DNA from: Armadillidium nasatum
Taxonomy: Eukaryota; Arthropoda; Malacostraca; Isopoda; Armadillidiidae
Assembly: GCA_009176605.1 (NCBI GenBank)
Contig: SEYY01024935.1
Span: 46,039-110,038 of the forward strand
Direction of reading: 5' to 3'
Length of the DNA stretch: 64,000 nt
Part shown: positions 52,324 through 64,000 of the stretch, piece after piece
Layout of the letters: every line of letters starts with the position of its first letter
How positions within the stretch are numbered: the stretch's first letter is position 1
Position numbers and translations under genes: made by a program
The notes under the pieces: generated by a model
Seen by the model: the letters and a program-made list of their open reading frames with translations, nothing else
Database searches by the model: none
What the model was told of the DNA's origin: nothing

Positions 52324-52354
52324 ATTTAGAGTCATTATTTTTTTTCTATTACAG

Positions 52355-54451
52355 ATTAATTCAGTTTCGAATTTGCTTTTAAAAAACTTCTCTTTGTGTT
52401 CAGCTGAAGAGAAGCTGGAAATAAAAAATTTAGGTCGTTCTACTCCAGCTTTAAACATAGAGCAAATTATTAAAAGTAAGAAGAGACATTTCAAACGTAT
52501 TTTTAATTTCTCCATTTATGATAAACATAAATGGATTTGTGGTTGTGAAGAAAGGAATTCTTTACATTGTTTTCCATGTTTATTGTTTGGTGGAGAAAAT
52601 ACTTGGACCAAAAACGGTGTGAGAGATCTAAATCATTTGGCATCTAAGGCAAAATATCATGAAAATACGAGGGTACACATGAAAAATGCTCTAAGTCTTT
52701 CATTATTTGGAAACTTAAACATTGCGAAACAGCTGAACAGCGAGTATAGAAAATCAATACAAAAGCATAATGAGAATGTTAAGAACAATAGGTATATCTT
52801 GAATATTATCGTAAACTGCATAAAATTTTGTGGAGCATTTGAGTTGGCATTGAGAGGGCATGATGAAACTGAATCCTCAACTACTCCAGGTGTCTTCAGA
52901 GGACTAGTGAACTTCAGTGCAGAACTAGATAATTCATTAAGGGTCCATCTAGAGAAGGCTACTGCTTTTAAAGGAACTTCGAAAACAATACAAAATGAAC
53001 TTCTTCAAATTATGCTTGAAATATGTCACGAGGAGATAGTGAGGGAAATTCACGAAGCTGATTTTCTTTCTGTCATTGCGGATGAAACGAGTGATGTATC
53101 CAACATTTACCAAATGGTTGTCATTTTTAGATACATTATTAAAGGTAAACCAACAGAAAGATTTTGGAACTTCATTGCACCAGAAAAGCATGACGCTGAA
53201 GCACTTACTACTTGTCTTTTAAAGGAGATGGAAAAGTTGGGTATAAATGACCGTAAGGATAAATTAATATCTCAAACTTACGATGGTGCTAATGTTATGA
53301 GAGGCTCGTCTGGTTTTGTTCAGGCTAAATTGAGACAAATATATCCAAAAGCTGAATATATACATTGTCATGCTCATCAGCTTAATTTAGTGATGCTAAA
53401 TGCTGCATCAGTGAACAGAAATGTTCGCATCTTTTTTGCTAATCTTCAAGCCATATGTACCTTCTTTTCCACTAGCCCAAAGAGAACAGCAGTGTTGGAT
53501 CAAGTAGTGAATGGACGACGATCTCACGCAATTCTCACCAGATGGAACTTTCACTCAAGATCAGTAAGTACAGTTTTTGAAAATAAAGAAGAAATAAAAG
53601 TATGCTTAAAGGTTATTTTAAATGGGAACGAATTTCAAGATATAAATACAATTTCCCTTGCATCTGGACATGTCAAGGTTCTTGAGAGTAATAATTTTAA
53701 TTTTTGGCTTTCTTTTTTTCATGAAATCATGCCTACCATTGACATTCTTTACGGTCAACTTCAAAAAAGGAACATTGACCCCGGCAGTATTAAGTCCTGC
53801 ATTGATATTTTTGAGATGAAAATTCTTTCCATAAGGAAAAAGTTTAGTGTTCAAGAGAACGCTCACAATGTAGCACTAGAGGAGAAAAATGGTATTTCCG
53901 ATTTAAGTAGAGAGGCAACAGAAATATGTGACACAATTATTTGTCAGATAAAAGACAGATTTAAATTTACAGGTCATCTAATTGCTTCTACATTATTTCT
54001 GCCTGAAATGTTTGGCCGTTATAATAAACGCTTTCCTGCCCAAAATTTGAATGAAACTTGTAATGCATACCCCCTCCTTGACACAAAAAAACTACAAATG
54101 GAACTCTCTTTAATTTACAGCACTGAAGAATTTCGTTCAATGTCGGGAGCTGTGGCTTTCCTCGATTTCATAAGTGAAAACAAATTAGAAGACACATTCA
54201 GCGAATGTGTGAAAATATTAAAAATCCTTATAACCATCCCTATGACAACTACAGAAGCTGAACGATGTTTCTCTACATTAAAAAGGATCAAGACCTTTGT
54301 GAGAAACACGATGGAGCAAGACAGGCTTTCAGCATTAGCAATGCTCTCGGTGGAGAAGGAGTTTATTATGAATATTTTGGATTTCAATCGCAAAGTTATT
54401 GACAAGTTTGCTAATTCTAAAGATCGGAAAGCAGATTTTGTTTTTAAATAA
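52355..54451 (+). CDS. Locus 3, intact hAT transposase exon (candidate fusion gene)
   Basis: 698 codons open from acceptor TTTTTCTATTACAG to a stop before 54452. No in-frame ATG occurs before 52679, about codon 109, so the TTF/ZMYM-like finger ([20 protein letters not shown], then HENTRVHM) can only be translated by splicing from an upstream exon. The hAT core is complete: DDE Asp in IADETSD (53081), Asp in YDGANVMRG (53282), C-H-x-LNL insertion motif ([13 protein letters not shown]) and Glu in [13 protein letters not shown] (about 54260), followed by the dimerisation segment ([14 protein letters not shown]). The phase-0 acceptor fits exon 47041-47235, predicting a 789-residue protein. No hAT inverted repeats are seen near either end. 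Product: transposase or, more likely if host-kept, a DNA-binding nuclear protein. Confidence 0.85.
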   Translation: MNSVSNLLLKNFSLCSAEEKLEIKNLGRSTPALNIEQIIKSKKRHFKRIFNFSIYDKHKWICGCEERNSLHCFPCLLFGGENTWTKNGVRDLNHLASKAKYHENTRVHMKNALSLSLFGNLNIAKQLNSEYRKSIQKHNENVKNNRYILNIIVNCIKFCGAFELALRGHDETESSTTPGVFRGLVNFSAELDNSLRVHLEKATAFKGTSKTIQNELLQIMLEICHEEIVREIHEADFLSVIADETSDVSNIYQMVVIFRYIIKGKPTERFWNFIAPEKHDAEALTTCLLKEMEKLGINDRKDKLISQTYDGANVMRGSSGFVQAKLRQIYPKAEYIHCHAHQLNLVMLNAASVNRNVRIFFANLQAICTFFSTSPKRTAVLDQVVNGRRSHAILTRWNFHSRSVSTVFENKEEIKVCLKVILNGNEFQDINTISLASGHVKVLESNNFNFWLSFFHEIMPTIDILYGQLQKRNIDPGSIKSCIDIFEMKILSIRKKFSVQENAHNVALEEKNGISDLSREATEICDTIICQIKDRFKFTGHLIASTLFLPEMFGRYNKRFPAQNLNETCNAYPLLDTKKLQMELSLIYSTEEFRSMSGAVAFLDFISENKLEDTFSECVKILKILITIPMTTTEAERCFSTLKRIKTFVRNTMEQDRLSALAMLSVEKEFIMNILDFNRKVIDKFANSKDRKADFVFK

Positions 54452-54553
54452 ACAAATTGGCTTTGCAGAAAAGACCTATTTTAGGATTTTATTGGTAAGT
54501 AACAAAAATGTAAAAATTTATAACTTTTTAAGATGAATATATATATATATATA

Positions 54554-54690
54554 TTGTAAGAATTTTATATTGTTAATGTTAAATTTAGTTAAATTCTTAC
54601 CTTTAGTTGAAATTCTTTTATAGTTAAATGCTAAAGTTAAAGACCTTACCCAACCTAAGGTCAATTCTCCAGCGCTAGATATCAAACCCA
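54554..54690. repeat. LTR-like segment, second copy
   Basis: Same sequence family and orientation as 3212-3330. It starts TGTAAGAATTTTAT right after a short TA run. Possibly a solitary terminal repeat of the BEL/Pao type, how far it extends is unclear. 54700-55130 is otherwise featureless. Confidence 0.35.
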
Positions 54691-55128
54691 GACTAATAAG
54701 GCCTACTAATAACCTTTTAATTAATTAAATTTTATAGTTTTCATTAAGAAATGAATCTTGATATATTATTAATGAGTTCCAATAATAAATAATATTAAAT
54801 AAACTAGACATCAATTATCACGTTATCAATAGTTTAAACTTTTAAAGTTTATTACAAGCATTTTTCATAGGTGTTTTCAAGTATTCGTAGGATACAAGCC
54901 TAACTGAGTCAAAATATATACTGTTTTCAAAATATATTACTGATGCGTAATTTTACTACTGATGCGCGTGCGCGCCTATTAAATATGTCATCAAACAAAA
55001 GAAGAACGTTTGAAGTCGTAGAATATTTTATTGAAATTTTTACTGTTTAATATTTTAAAATTTTAACATATTTTAGCTTAGTATTTTACTATTAATAATT
55101 ATGTAATTTCATTATTTCACAAAAATTA

Positions 55129-55505
<377 letters not shown>

Positions 55506-55619
55506 CTGAATTTATGAAGGTGAAGCAAGATTGAAAATATTCATTGATCATAAAATTTAGGTTTACTGCTATCTGTAATATCTAGTTATTTTGTAGTCAC
55601 ATTGCTAAACAAAACTATT

Positions 55620-57060
55620 GATAGGTGATATATAGGGTTGGTGTCACCAAGACTTTGCATAAGATGTGCTTTAGTGCATGTCCTATTTTCTTTATTAATT
55701 TCTGCAACATTTGCTTTGTTCAATGCAATTACCATTTTGTTGAGCACCACCTCTCTTCTTTTAGACCTAACCTCATATTCTTTAATATGTGTGCTATGAT
55801 TTTTACTCTTGTGTCTCAGATTTGGAGTCTTTTGAATTTTCCACCTTGTGGCTAAAGCTCTCGTGCCATTCTACGTCTACATTTATTTGTTCTGTTTATT
55901 TATCTCCTAATTTACGGACTATCTTAAATTCTTTGACTATCAACTCCAAAACAGAGAACATTCCCTCTTCTTCTCCTTTCTCAGAAATTATCATATTAGG
56001 TGATTTCAATGTTCACTGCCTCCAATGACTTCTAAATTTCATCATACAGCTTGAGAATGTGCCTTTAATTCTCCATCTAAAAAGATCTTGAGTAGTGGGT
56101 ACAGCTCCCTACTAGTATCCCTGATCATCTTGGAGATACCCAATATTCTAGACCTTTTTTTGAAGCTTCTAATCCTTCTCCTTATTCTGCCAAACTCTAT
56201 CCTCCTCTAGGTTCTCCCGATCGCTTTCTTATCTCTGTATCCTCTTTTATCTTTTCAAGTCTTCCGCAAGAAAGACTCCTGCGTATTTCGAGGAGACGTT
56301 TGGGACATTTCGGTGGGAAAGCTTGTCAGATTTTCCGTCGTATTTCTGTGATTTCCAGTGGAATGATTATCTCTTCCGTGGGAGCGTTATTGAGGTGATT
56401 CACTGTTGCATGGAGACTACATTCTATAATCTTTCCTTTCTACTAAACCTTACAAATCTTGGTTTAACTCTGCTTATTCTCATGCTATTTGCCGCAGGGA
56501 TGCTGCTTTTAGGTATTACCATTGTTTTCAAACTTCAGATAATCGTGCAATATATATATTTCAACTTGAAATCGTAAAAATCTGTTCTTGTTCTTTGTAA
56601 CACCATAAACTCATTTCTCAATACAAAATGAAATAATTTTTCTGGCTCCTCTTCCCCTGTTTCAGGCAGTTTGCCAAAAATGTCAACTTAAACTTTGCCT
56701 CTTCCTCTTTCCCTCTACTAGTATTTTCTTTCAGCACAATTGCCGTTTTACCTTCCTAAAAAACTGAACTTTTTGCTCAGACTTTTGCCACTTATTCAAC
56801 TTTAGATGATTTCAGAGCTATACATCCTCCTTCAATCCCCCCCCCCTCAACTCATTTATGTCTAAAATTTTAATTTCTTTTAAAGAAGTCCAATTTTGCT
56901 CTCTTAGCTTTACACTAAGGAGTAGTAGTACGGTACTGATGATATCCATCCTGAGATTCTCAAAATTTGTACTTTTTAGCTTGCATCCTGCTTTCTACTT
57001 CAACCTTTCTTCTTTCCTAATTACTCCTTAATACCTCGTTTAAAACAAATAATAATGGAG
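55620..57060 (+). mobile_element. LINE family B, decayed endonuclease region
   Basis: Plus-strand pieces IIILGDFNVHCLQ (the conserved GDFN of AP-type endonucleases), STSTFICSVYLSPNL and SDFPSYFCDFQWNDYLF, then linker and early RT remnants to about 57060. Many stops and shifts. It lies between the hAT exon and the dead zinc-finger exon of locus 3. A (CA)n run follows at 57070-57092. Confidence 0.7.
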
Positions 57061-57208
57061 AGCACTCAATAAACACACACACACACACACACTTAATAGT
57101 GGATAATATAATCGGTATAGAAACACAAAATCAACCCATTAGCACTAATATATATATATTATGCTACATAAATTATAGTTTTTTTCCCCTTTTTTGTTTT
57201 TTTTACAG

Positions 57209-57820
57209 AATCTCCTTAGCGATGCTGGTGAAGTAGAAAAAGGTTCTGAAATGAAAAATACTTGAAGAAGAAGAGCCCAATTGTCAGTAATACGTGATGA
57301 AAACTTTAAAAAAGGGTTATCAGAAAAAAACCTTGGTCGCAGATTTTGTAATTTTAATTTTAAAAAAGCAAGATAAGTTGAATATTCATTTAAAGACGAC
57401 ATATAACACAAAATTTAAATCCCGTGATTTTCAGTAATGAATGTAATTTTCAAATGTTTTGTTAAAAGGTTTTATGGTAATTCACAGCAATTTAAATGTT
57501 CTGATTGTATCAATGAATGTAAGTTGATAGGAGATTTAATAATGAAATTTTAAATATTAAAACGTAAGTTAACAATTCTCAGCAATTTAAAAGTTATTTA
57601 AATGTTTTGAGTGCATTTATGAAATTAATAGAAAAGTAAGCTTACAGAGACATGCTTAAAGGCACATGCTTACACATATGAATGTAATCGGAAAGGAAGT
57701 GTCAAAAAGACATGTTATTATGCATGTTTTGAGTACAACTATAAATATAAGTGAAACGGAAATGTGAAAAGTCACATGCTTACACAAGGAGATAAAAAGT
57801 TAAACAACCAAGCTGGAGAA
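57209..57820 (+). pseudogene. Locus 3, decayed zinc-finger terminal exon
   Basis: Acceptor TTTTTTTTACAG, then NLLSDAGEVEKGSEMK, which aligns with SLISNAAEGEKDSIMK at the start of the locus 2 zinc-finger exon, in the same phase. A stop follows at once (after KNT). Further pieces match the sister exon in order: ENFKKGLSEKNLGRRFCNFN, QFKCSDCINECKLIGDL, YECNRKGSVKK and NGNVKSHMLTQGDKKL. Stops and shifts throughout leave no working finger. It is the expected natural 3' end of the locus 3 gene and shows what the hAT exon appears to have replaced. Confidence 0.8.
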
Positions 57821-57840
57821 CACATTAGAATTGTGTTTTA

Positions 57841-58275
57841 AATGGTTCTAAATAAAAGAGGGAAGACCCCTGGAGAATACATGATTGTTTTCATGGTTCT
57901 GAATAAATGATGAAAGACTCTTTCAGAACATATCAGATCGTGTTTTCATGGTTCTGAATAAAAGATTTAAGACCCTTGTAGAACACAACAGAATTGTATT
58001 ATCATGGTTCTAAATAAAAGGTGGAAAACCTACAGAACAAAATCAAAATTGTGTTTTCATGGTTATGAATAAAAGATTGAAAGACCCTTGAAGAACACCT
58101 CAAAACTGTTTTCATGGTTCTGAATAGAAGATTGAAAGACCCTTGAAGAACACCTCAAAATTGTTTTCATGGTTCTGAATAAAAGATGAAAGAAGACCCC
58201 TGCAGAACACCAGAATTGTCTTCATGGTTCTGAATAAAAGAAGAAAGAACCCTTAACTGCAGAACACATTAGAAT
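57841..58275. repeat. ~55-bp minisatellite, eight copies
   Basis: Eight diverged units centred on CATGGTTCTGAATAAAAGA followed by GACCC..(G/C)(A/T)AGAACAC. It starts directly after the dead zinc-finger exon, in its former 3' UTR. It is noncoding. Confidence 0.9.
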
Positions 58276-58279
58276 ATAT

Positions 58280-59392
58280 AACTCTGAAAATAAAGAACTA
58301 AAAATAGATTTATAAATAAGTAAATTTGTGCTAAATTGTTTAATAATTCTTACATTCTTTATTCATTTATTATTAAAACTAAGAAAATAGTGTTTATTCC
58401 CCCAAAGTAATTAAATTAAAATAAAATACATAAACATAAGTACTGTTGATTATATTGAACATTAATTTAATTCTTCATATTTACAAATTAATTATTCAAA
58501 ATTGTACCCCAAGTCTATTTGGTAATACAAATTTTAATAAACCAATATTGATAAATGAATCTTCGTTATATTCATGAAGATCCAGACTTATAGCAGGGTC
58601 TTGAACTATAATGAGTGATGCTTTCTGTTATTAGGATATATTAGTCGAAAGATAATTAGTCATTTTAATAATTGAAGTATACAGTGATACAGTTGGAAGA
58701 TTCCAAAATTTAGATTCAGACAAATTCTAATTCAGAATCCTTCTGCCAAAAGTACTTATTTAAAGAAAAATGAATCAAAGTTTAGAGTAAAAATTTCAAA
58801 AATTGATCCCAAACTACTTTCAAAATCTTATCAATTGCTCTTAACTTTTAATCATATATTTCTTAATCTTAACTTAATATTAAAGTCTTAAAACCGAACT
58901 AATATTTCTTGAAATGATTTCATTAGTGTTTTAATTCTTTTTTAAGGTGTAAAAAATTCTTAACTAAAATAATACTCAGTATTAGCTAAAGTTTATCAGT
59001 ATTATTTAATAATACTCAAAACTGAGTTTACAAATAAACATTCAAAGTCAACCTAGATAGAATTTATACTGTTATTCATTTCTAAAAAAAATTAATAAAT
59101 CATTTTTAAAACAGTTAAATTGTAACTGCAAATATCCATTTAGGAAGTTATTTCTAATTTCCAAAAATGGCTTTCTTAGAACTAATAAACTTTGTAATTT
59201 GCTACTAGTCGAGTTGTACCACAGCCTGTGGTTGTACGTTATGAACAAAATTAATTTGTATATCCTACTGGAACAAATTTTAATAATTATTAATGAAAAT
59301 CTGAAAATGAGGAAACCCTTTAAAAAATGAAAATGTTTGTGTGCTTCGAAATATAATTTTCTTTTCACTTCATTTTCAAATGATTATATATT
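58280..59392. other. AT-rich stretch, no gene seen
   Basis: No domain, splice-bounded exon or repeat boundary was recognised. Confidence 0.5.
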
Positions 59393-59400
59393 CTTCACAG

Positions 59401-59575
59401 TAGGGATGGAGTGAAGTATCGGTATCGGCATATTTTCCGATACTGTATCGGTATCGGCAAAATTTTTGGATAAGAGTAAAGTATCGGTATCGGTAGTAGT
59501 ATCGGCATATTTTTAGGTATCGGGTAATTTTTAGGTATCGGTATCGGTAAAAATTTTGGTATCGCTCCATCCCTA
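59401..59575. mobile_element. hAT-type MITE, GGTATC-rich, copy 2
   Basis: 175 bp with the same TAGGGATGGAG termini and GTATCG-rich interior as 27329-27507, flanked by a perfect 8-bp duplication CTTCACAG (59393-59400 and 59576-59583). Confidence 0.93.
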
Positions 59576-59711
59576 CTTCACAGTATCACTGGTTCTTTTA
59601 AACACACACATACTAGTTTAGAACATTGGCGTAGCGTGAATTTTTCTGGGGGGAAACCATGGCCACTCGGCTTCTATCTGACAATCTCAATTAGTCATAT
59701 CATTTTCTTAG

Positions 59712-59715
<4 letters not shown>

Positions 59716-59771
<56 letters not shown>

Positions 59772-59773
59772 TA

Positions 59774-59812
<39 letters not shown>
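59716..59812. repeat. (TA)n microsatellite
   Basis: About 97 bp with TAATATA breaks. 59815-60370 after it is very T-rich (TTTATT words) with no gene seen. Confidence 0.97.
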
Positions 59813-59815
<3 letters not shown>

Positions 59816-60370
59816 GGATATTTATTATTATTATTATTTCCAAATAGGAAATTTAAATTTTAAATATTATTTTTATTATTTTTGTTTTCATTTTTTTTCC
59901 TTTGATTTATGTAGTTTTAATTATATATAAATATTTTGTTTTATATTTTTATTGTTTTTTTATTTTATTATTTTGATTTAAGTAGTTTTAGTTAAGTATA
60001 AGTATTTACTGGTGCAATATTAGTTACTGTATTTATTGCTAGTTTTAGTGTTATCTATAAGATAGTAAAGTGTATACATTCTAGTTTTTAGTTAGTTTTT
60101 ATTCTAGTTTTTAGCTTTAATTGTTAATTTTATTGTTATTTATTTAGTATATTATTTCTATTTATTTATTCAGTTCGTGTTATTATTTATTTATATGCTT
60201 ATTAATTTGTTTTTTTTTTGTTTTTGTTTGCTTATTTTAGTTAGTGTCATTTTTATTTATTATATATAGTGTTAGAGTTGATTTTTTATATTTTTGTATT
60301 TATATGTGAAAGTATAGGTTGTTTATATATAGATATATTTGTATATTGTAAATTTTTTAAAGTATAATAT

Positions 60371-63345
60371 TAGGTATGGTTTGTGACTTGGGAAGGAGCT
60401 GCGAGGGCAGGGTTCATCCCTCCAGTGGAGTGGAACCGTATACTATCGAGGCTGAGAGAATGGAAGTTAAGAGAGGTTCTGTTGTATGTAAAATTGGATG
60501 TTGAATGTAAGAGGGTTAAATGATGATATAAAGCAGTTGGAAATTGGAGAGATATGCAAAGCAAGGAAGTTAGATTTGTTGGGGTTGACGGAGACTAAAC
60601 TTAAAGGGAAAGGGGAGGTTAGTTTTGCTGGATTTAAAGGTGTATATTCAGGTGTTGGAGAGAAAGTGAGAGCTAGAGAAGGGGTGGCATTAGTGATGAG
60701 CCAAAGATGGTGAGAATGTATGAAAAAGTATGAAAGAATATCTTCAAGAATTTATATGGGTGAAGTTGAGGGTTAATAGAGAGGAATGGGTGTTTGTATG
60801 TGCATACGCGCTGGTGAATGGAGCAAAGGAGGAAGAAAGAAGAGTGTTTTGGGAGAAACTGAATAACTGCTTGAGTGGTTTTGAGGCAACTGCAAATGTG
60901 TGCCTACTAGGGGATTTAAATGCGAGGGTTGGTGTGGACAGGGGAGGAGGGGTGGTGTGGCCCGTTTGGGGTTGGGAACAGAAATACAAATGGGGAGAAT
61001 GTATTAGAAGTATGCGTGGCGAATAGATTGATAATAAGGAATACTTGGTTTATTAAAACGTTGAAACACAAGTTGACTTGGGTTAGTGGGGTAAATGGTG
61101 AAAGGGGTTTACTTGATTACATATGTATAAAGAAAAGAATAAGAGATAGATTACTTGATGTGAATGTGTTTAGAGGAGCTGCTAGAGGAATATCTGATCA
61201 TTATTTGGTACTAGTTAAAATTAGAGAAAGGGGAGGCTGGAGGAAAATTAGGGGTACAAATAGAGCAGTAGAGATTGTGAAAGTGGAGAGATTTGGAGGA
61301 GCAATTTAGATGAGAGTTTAGTTAAAGATGGGGAGAGGTAAAAGGGGATTGCGGTTGAGGGAGTGGAGGAGGAATGGAGAAGGTTAAAGGAATCGTTGTT
61401 TGAAAGTGCAAGGAATGTTTGTAGGGTAACGAGGGTGGGAGGGAAGTGTAATAGAAAAGGAAGTGAATGGTGGTGTGAAAAGGTGAGTACTGCTGTGAGG
61501 GATAAAAAAATAGCTTTTGAAAATTTTTGGGTACAAATAGGATAGAAGAATGGGAGGCTTTTAAAGATAAAGAGAGGATTGCTAAAAGCGAGGTAAGAAG
61601 AGCGAAGGAAAGAGCAGATGAAAATGGGGTAATAAAATAGTGGTGGGATTTATAGAAAGGAATAAGATGTTTTGGAAGGGAGTGAATAAGGTAAAGAATA
61701 AAGGGGAGAGAAGATAAAGGTCATAGACAGAGAAATAAGGCAGGAAGAAAGGAAGGTTGGAGTAAGATGGATGGAAGTATTTTAGTAGGTTGTTCAATGT
61801 GAGGGGGTGCTAGGAGCGTGGCTGTGATGAAAGATAGGGGAGAGATGATGGATGAGTCCAAGGGGGGAATCGTTACAGAAGAAATAGGTAAAGCTTTGAG
61901 GAAAGTGAAAAGAGGTAAATCTACGGGTTTGGGCGAAAAAGTGGGAGATGCTGCTGGAAGCGAGTGTGATTGTGGTAGAATGGATGGTAAGATTATTTAA
62001 TTTATGTTTGCCAGCGGGTGTGGTTCCTTGTATAAAGGTAAGGGTGATGAATTTGAGTGTGGGAGTTATAGGGGGATAAGATTACTTAGCGTAGCGGGGA
62101 AAGTGTATGGAAGAATTTTATGGAATAGGGTAGGGATGGATTGGTTAATAGGAAGAGGAACAGAGAAGAAAGGGATTGTATAGATCAGGTTTTTACATCA
62201 AGAATGATTGAAGAGAAAGTAGAGATAAAAAGAAGGATGTGAACATGTGCCTTATGGACTTGGGAAAAAGCTTACGATAGGGTAGATAGGAATAAACTGT
62301 GATAGGTCCTGAGTGAATATGAAATTGAGGAGAAAGTACTTGAAGGTATTAGAACATTATATAAGAATAGTAAGGAATGTGTGAGAGTAAACAGAATAGA
62401 GACTATGTAAATAATGGTCTTAGACAGGATTGTGTAATGTTTCCGGGGTTATTTAATTTATTTATTGACAATTTGTGACAAAAATGGATAGAGTACGGAA
62501 AAGGGTGAGAACGAGGGGTGCAAATGTGTTGGATGTATGCGAATAATGTGGTACTTTTGGCTGAGACACAGAAAAATTTTAAAGTATTGGTGGATGAGTT
62601 TGTAAAGGCCTGTGATGATTTGGGCTTAATAGTAAATGCAGGTAAGAGTAAAGTGCTGTGAATGAAAAATGGGGAGGGAGGGGAGAGGGGTGTGGATGAG
62701 GGAGATGATTACAAATTAAAGTGGATAGGGAGAGTTGGAGCTAATCACTTTATATAAATATCTGGAGGTGATTTTTGGAGAGAGTGGTGTTAGTATGGGT
62801 GATGAAGTTGGTCATAGAATAAGATAAGGTGTCAGGTGGTTTGAGGGATATTTGGAGTAGAGGAAGGTTACCAAGTGAAGTGAAGGTGAGAACGTTTGAG
62901 GAATGTATACCGGTGATTATATATGGGAGTGAAGTATGGAGGTTGAAAGATAAAAAGAGAAAAAAAAAAGTTTTCGAAATGAAAGGTCTGAGAGCGGATT
63001 GTAGGATTGGTAGAAGAGATAGAGTCAGAAATGTTAGAATAAAGAAAAAGTGTGGATGAAGAAAGAGTATGGTTGAGAGAGCTGAACAAAGTATGCTGAG
63101 ATGGTTTGGACAAATGGCTAAAAAGGTATTTGTTTCAGAAGTGGAGGGTGTGAGAGATAGGGGGGGAGACCGAAGGGAAGTTGGATGAGTAATGTCAAGG
63201 AGTTGTTAAAGGATAGAGGGATGAATTGGGAGGAGGGTGTGTGGTTGAGATAGGATAGGAATGTATGGAAAAGATTGGTGAAGGGTTGAGTGTTTGAATG
63301 GATGTGGCCTGCGATAGACACCATCCCACGATTGTGGAAAAGGTA
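60371..63345 (+). mobile_element. RTE-type LINE, nearly full-length but decayed
   Basis: Plus strand, strongly G- and A-rich. Endonuclease: MLNVRGLNDDIKQLEIGEIC, LLGLTETKLKGKG, VCLLGDLNARVG, VSGVNGERGLLDYICIKKR, GISDHYLVLVKI. Reverse transcriptase: ALRKVKRGKSTG, CLMDLGKSLR (for the KAYDRVD block), NGLRQDCVMFPGLFNLFI, WMYANNVVLLAE and the C-terminal VRTFEECIPVIIYGSEVWRL. The YADD catalytic box has become YANN, and stops and frameshifts are frequent, so it is inactive. The layout and sequence fit the RTE clade (often annotated as craniofacial development protein 2-like). The 3' end runs into a TA array. Confidence 0.85.
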
Positions 63346-63356
63346 GATATATAAAA

Positions 63357-63530
<174 letters not shown>

Positions 63531-63624
63531 CTTGTTCATATCAAAGTTTTACTCGAGGAGGAGATGTTAATTAAAATACTAGTGAAGACATCAAGAATTA
63601 AAAATGAATAATGTATAATATAGA

Positions 63625-64000
63625 TTTATAATTCCCATATATCGCAAATTTTGCAAGTGAGTGGAGATGTGAGTTTTAAAGTGAGGGAGATTAAATTATA
63701 CAAAAGAGTGTTGTTGGACAGGAGGAGGCATCACAAGGAATAGGCCTGAATCAGTTACCAGTGCCCACACATAATCATGTGCAGATACTGCACTCCTTGT
63801 GTAACCTGGACGCCGCTGGAAAGAGACAAGTTAAGCACTAAAGTCACGTTTCAGAGATAATGGGTCGTGTGAATTCGGAAGTACGAAACAGTTTAGAAGT
63901 CCTTTGGCCTTTGACTCAACCTAATCAAAAAGAAAAGTGAAACCCGAGTCAATCGAGATAGGAGAGCAATATCCTGTATTATCGACGTGTGAATTTACCG
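63625..64000 (-). mobile_element. LINE family A, decayed copy running off the window
   Basis: Reversed, it matches the C-terminal coding part of the copy at 44278-44720 (for example GCACTCCTTGTG, CTGGACGCCG, CCTTTGGCCTTTGACTCAAC). It is heavily mutated and continues past the end of the window. Confidence 0.65.

Overview
This is arthropod-type nuclear DNA: AT-rich, intron-bearing, gene-poor and packed with transposable elements. Perfect (TA)n arrays alone add up to roughly 3.5 kb by hand count. The LINEs (CR1, RTE and two further EN-RT families), the Penelope-like element, the hAT elements and a mariner together resemble crustacean genomes, perhaps an isopod. That placement is from memory of similar sequences, and an insect is not excluded.

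The host genes are three related loci built the same way: a short acidic leader exon starting MD(V/I)(K/R), then an acidic second exon, both with phase-0 borders, then (where present) a terminal C2H2 zinc-finger exon. Locus 1 (minus strand, about 8077 to 5352) shows only the two leader exons. Locus 2 (minus strand, 30739 to 22400) is whole: 37 + 120 + 322 codons, with seven SUMO-motif-like repeats in exon 2 and nine canonical zinc fingers plus one degenerate finger in exon 3. Locus 3 (plus strand, 43094 onward) has leader exons at 43131-43208 and 47041-47235. Its next good acceptor, at 52354/52355, opens an intact 698-codon hAT transposase exon with no ATG of its own before its zinc finger. 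A decayed copy of the family's zinc-finger exon lies further on, at 57209-57820. The simplest reading is that locus 3 swapped its zinc-finger end for a captured hAT transposase. This is the most interesting object in the window.

Other regions: 1-5038 holds two copies of a BED-finger repeat around a broken BEL/Pao fossil. 14772-17625 is a DNA transposon with TIRs of several hundred bp and the remains of a transposase I cannot place in a named superfamily. 18900-20952 holds a Gypsy fossil and a dead ZMYM1-type hAT. 27329-28729 holds a hAT MITE with perfect 8-bp TSDs, a 73-bp minisatellite and a near-perfect palindromic MITE. 38856-39834 is a Penelope-like remnant with inverted terminal repeats. 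48261-49563 is an intact DD41D mariner inside a TA array. 60371-63345 is a long, decayed RTE-type LINE.

A recurrent theme is that TA arrays sit exactly at the edges of LINEs, the Penelope element, a tRNA-like relic and the mariner. They seem to act as landing pads for mobile DNA, or to grow from element tails. All splice models come from motif reading only; no RNA evidence was available.
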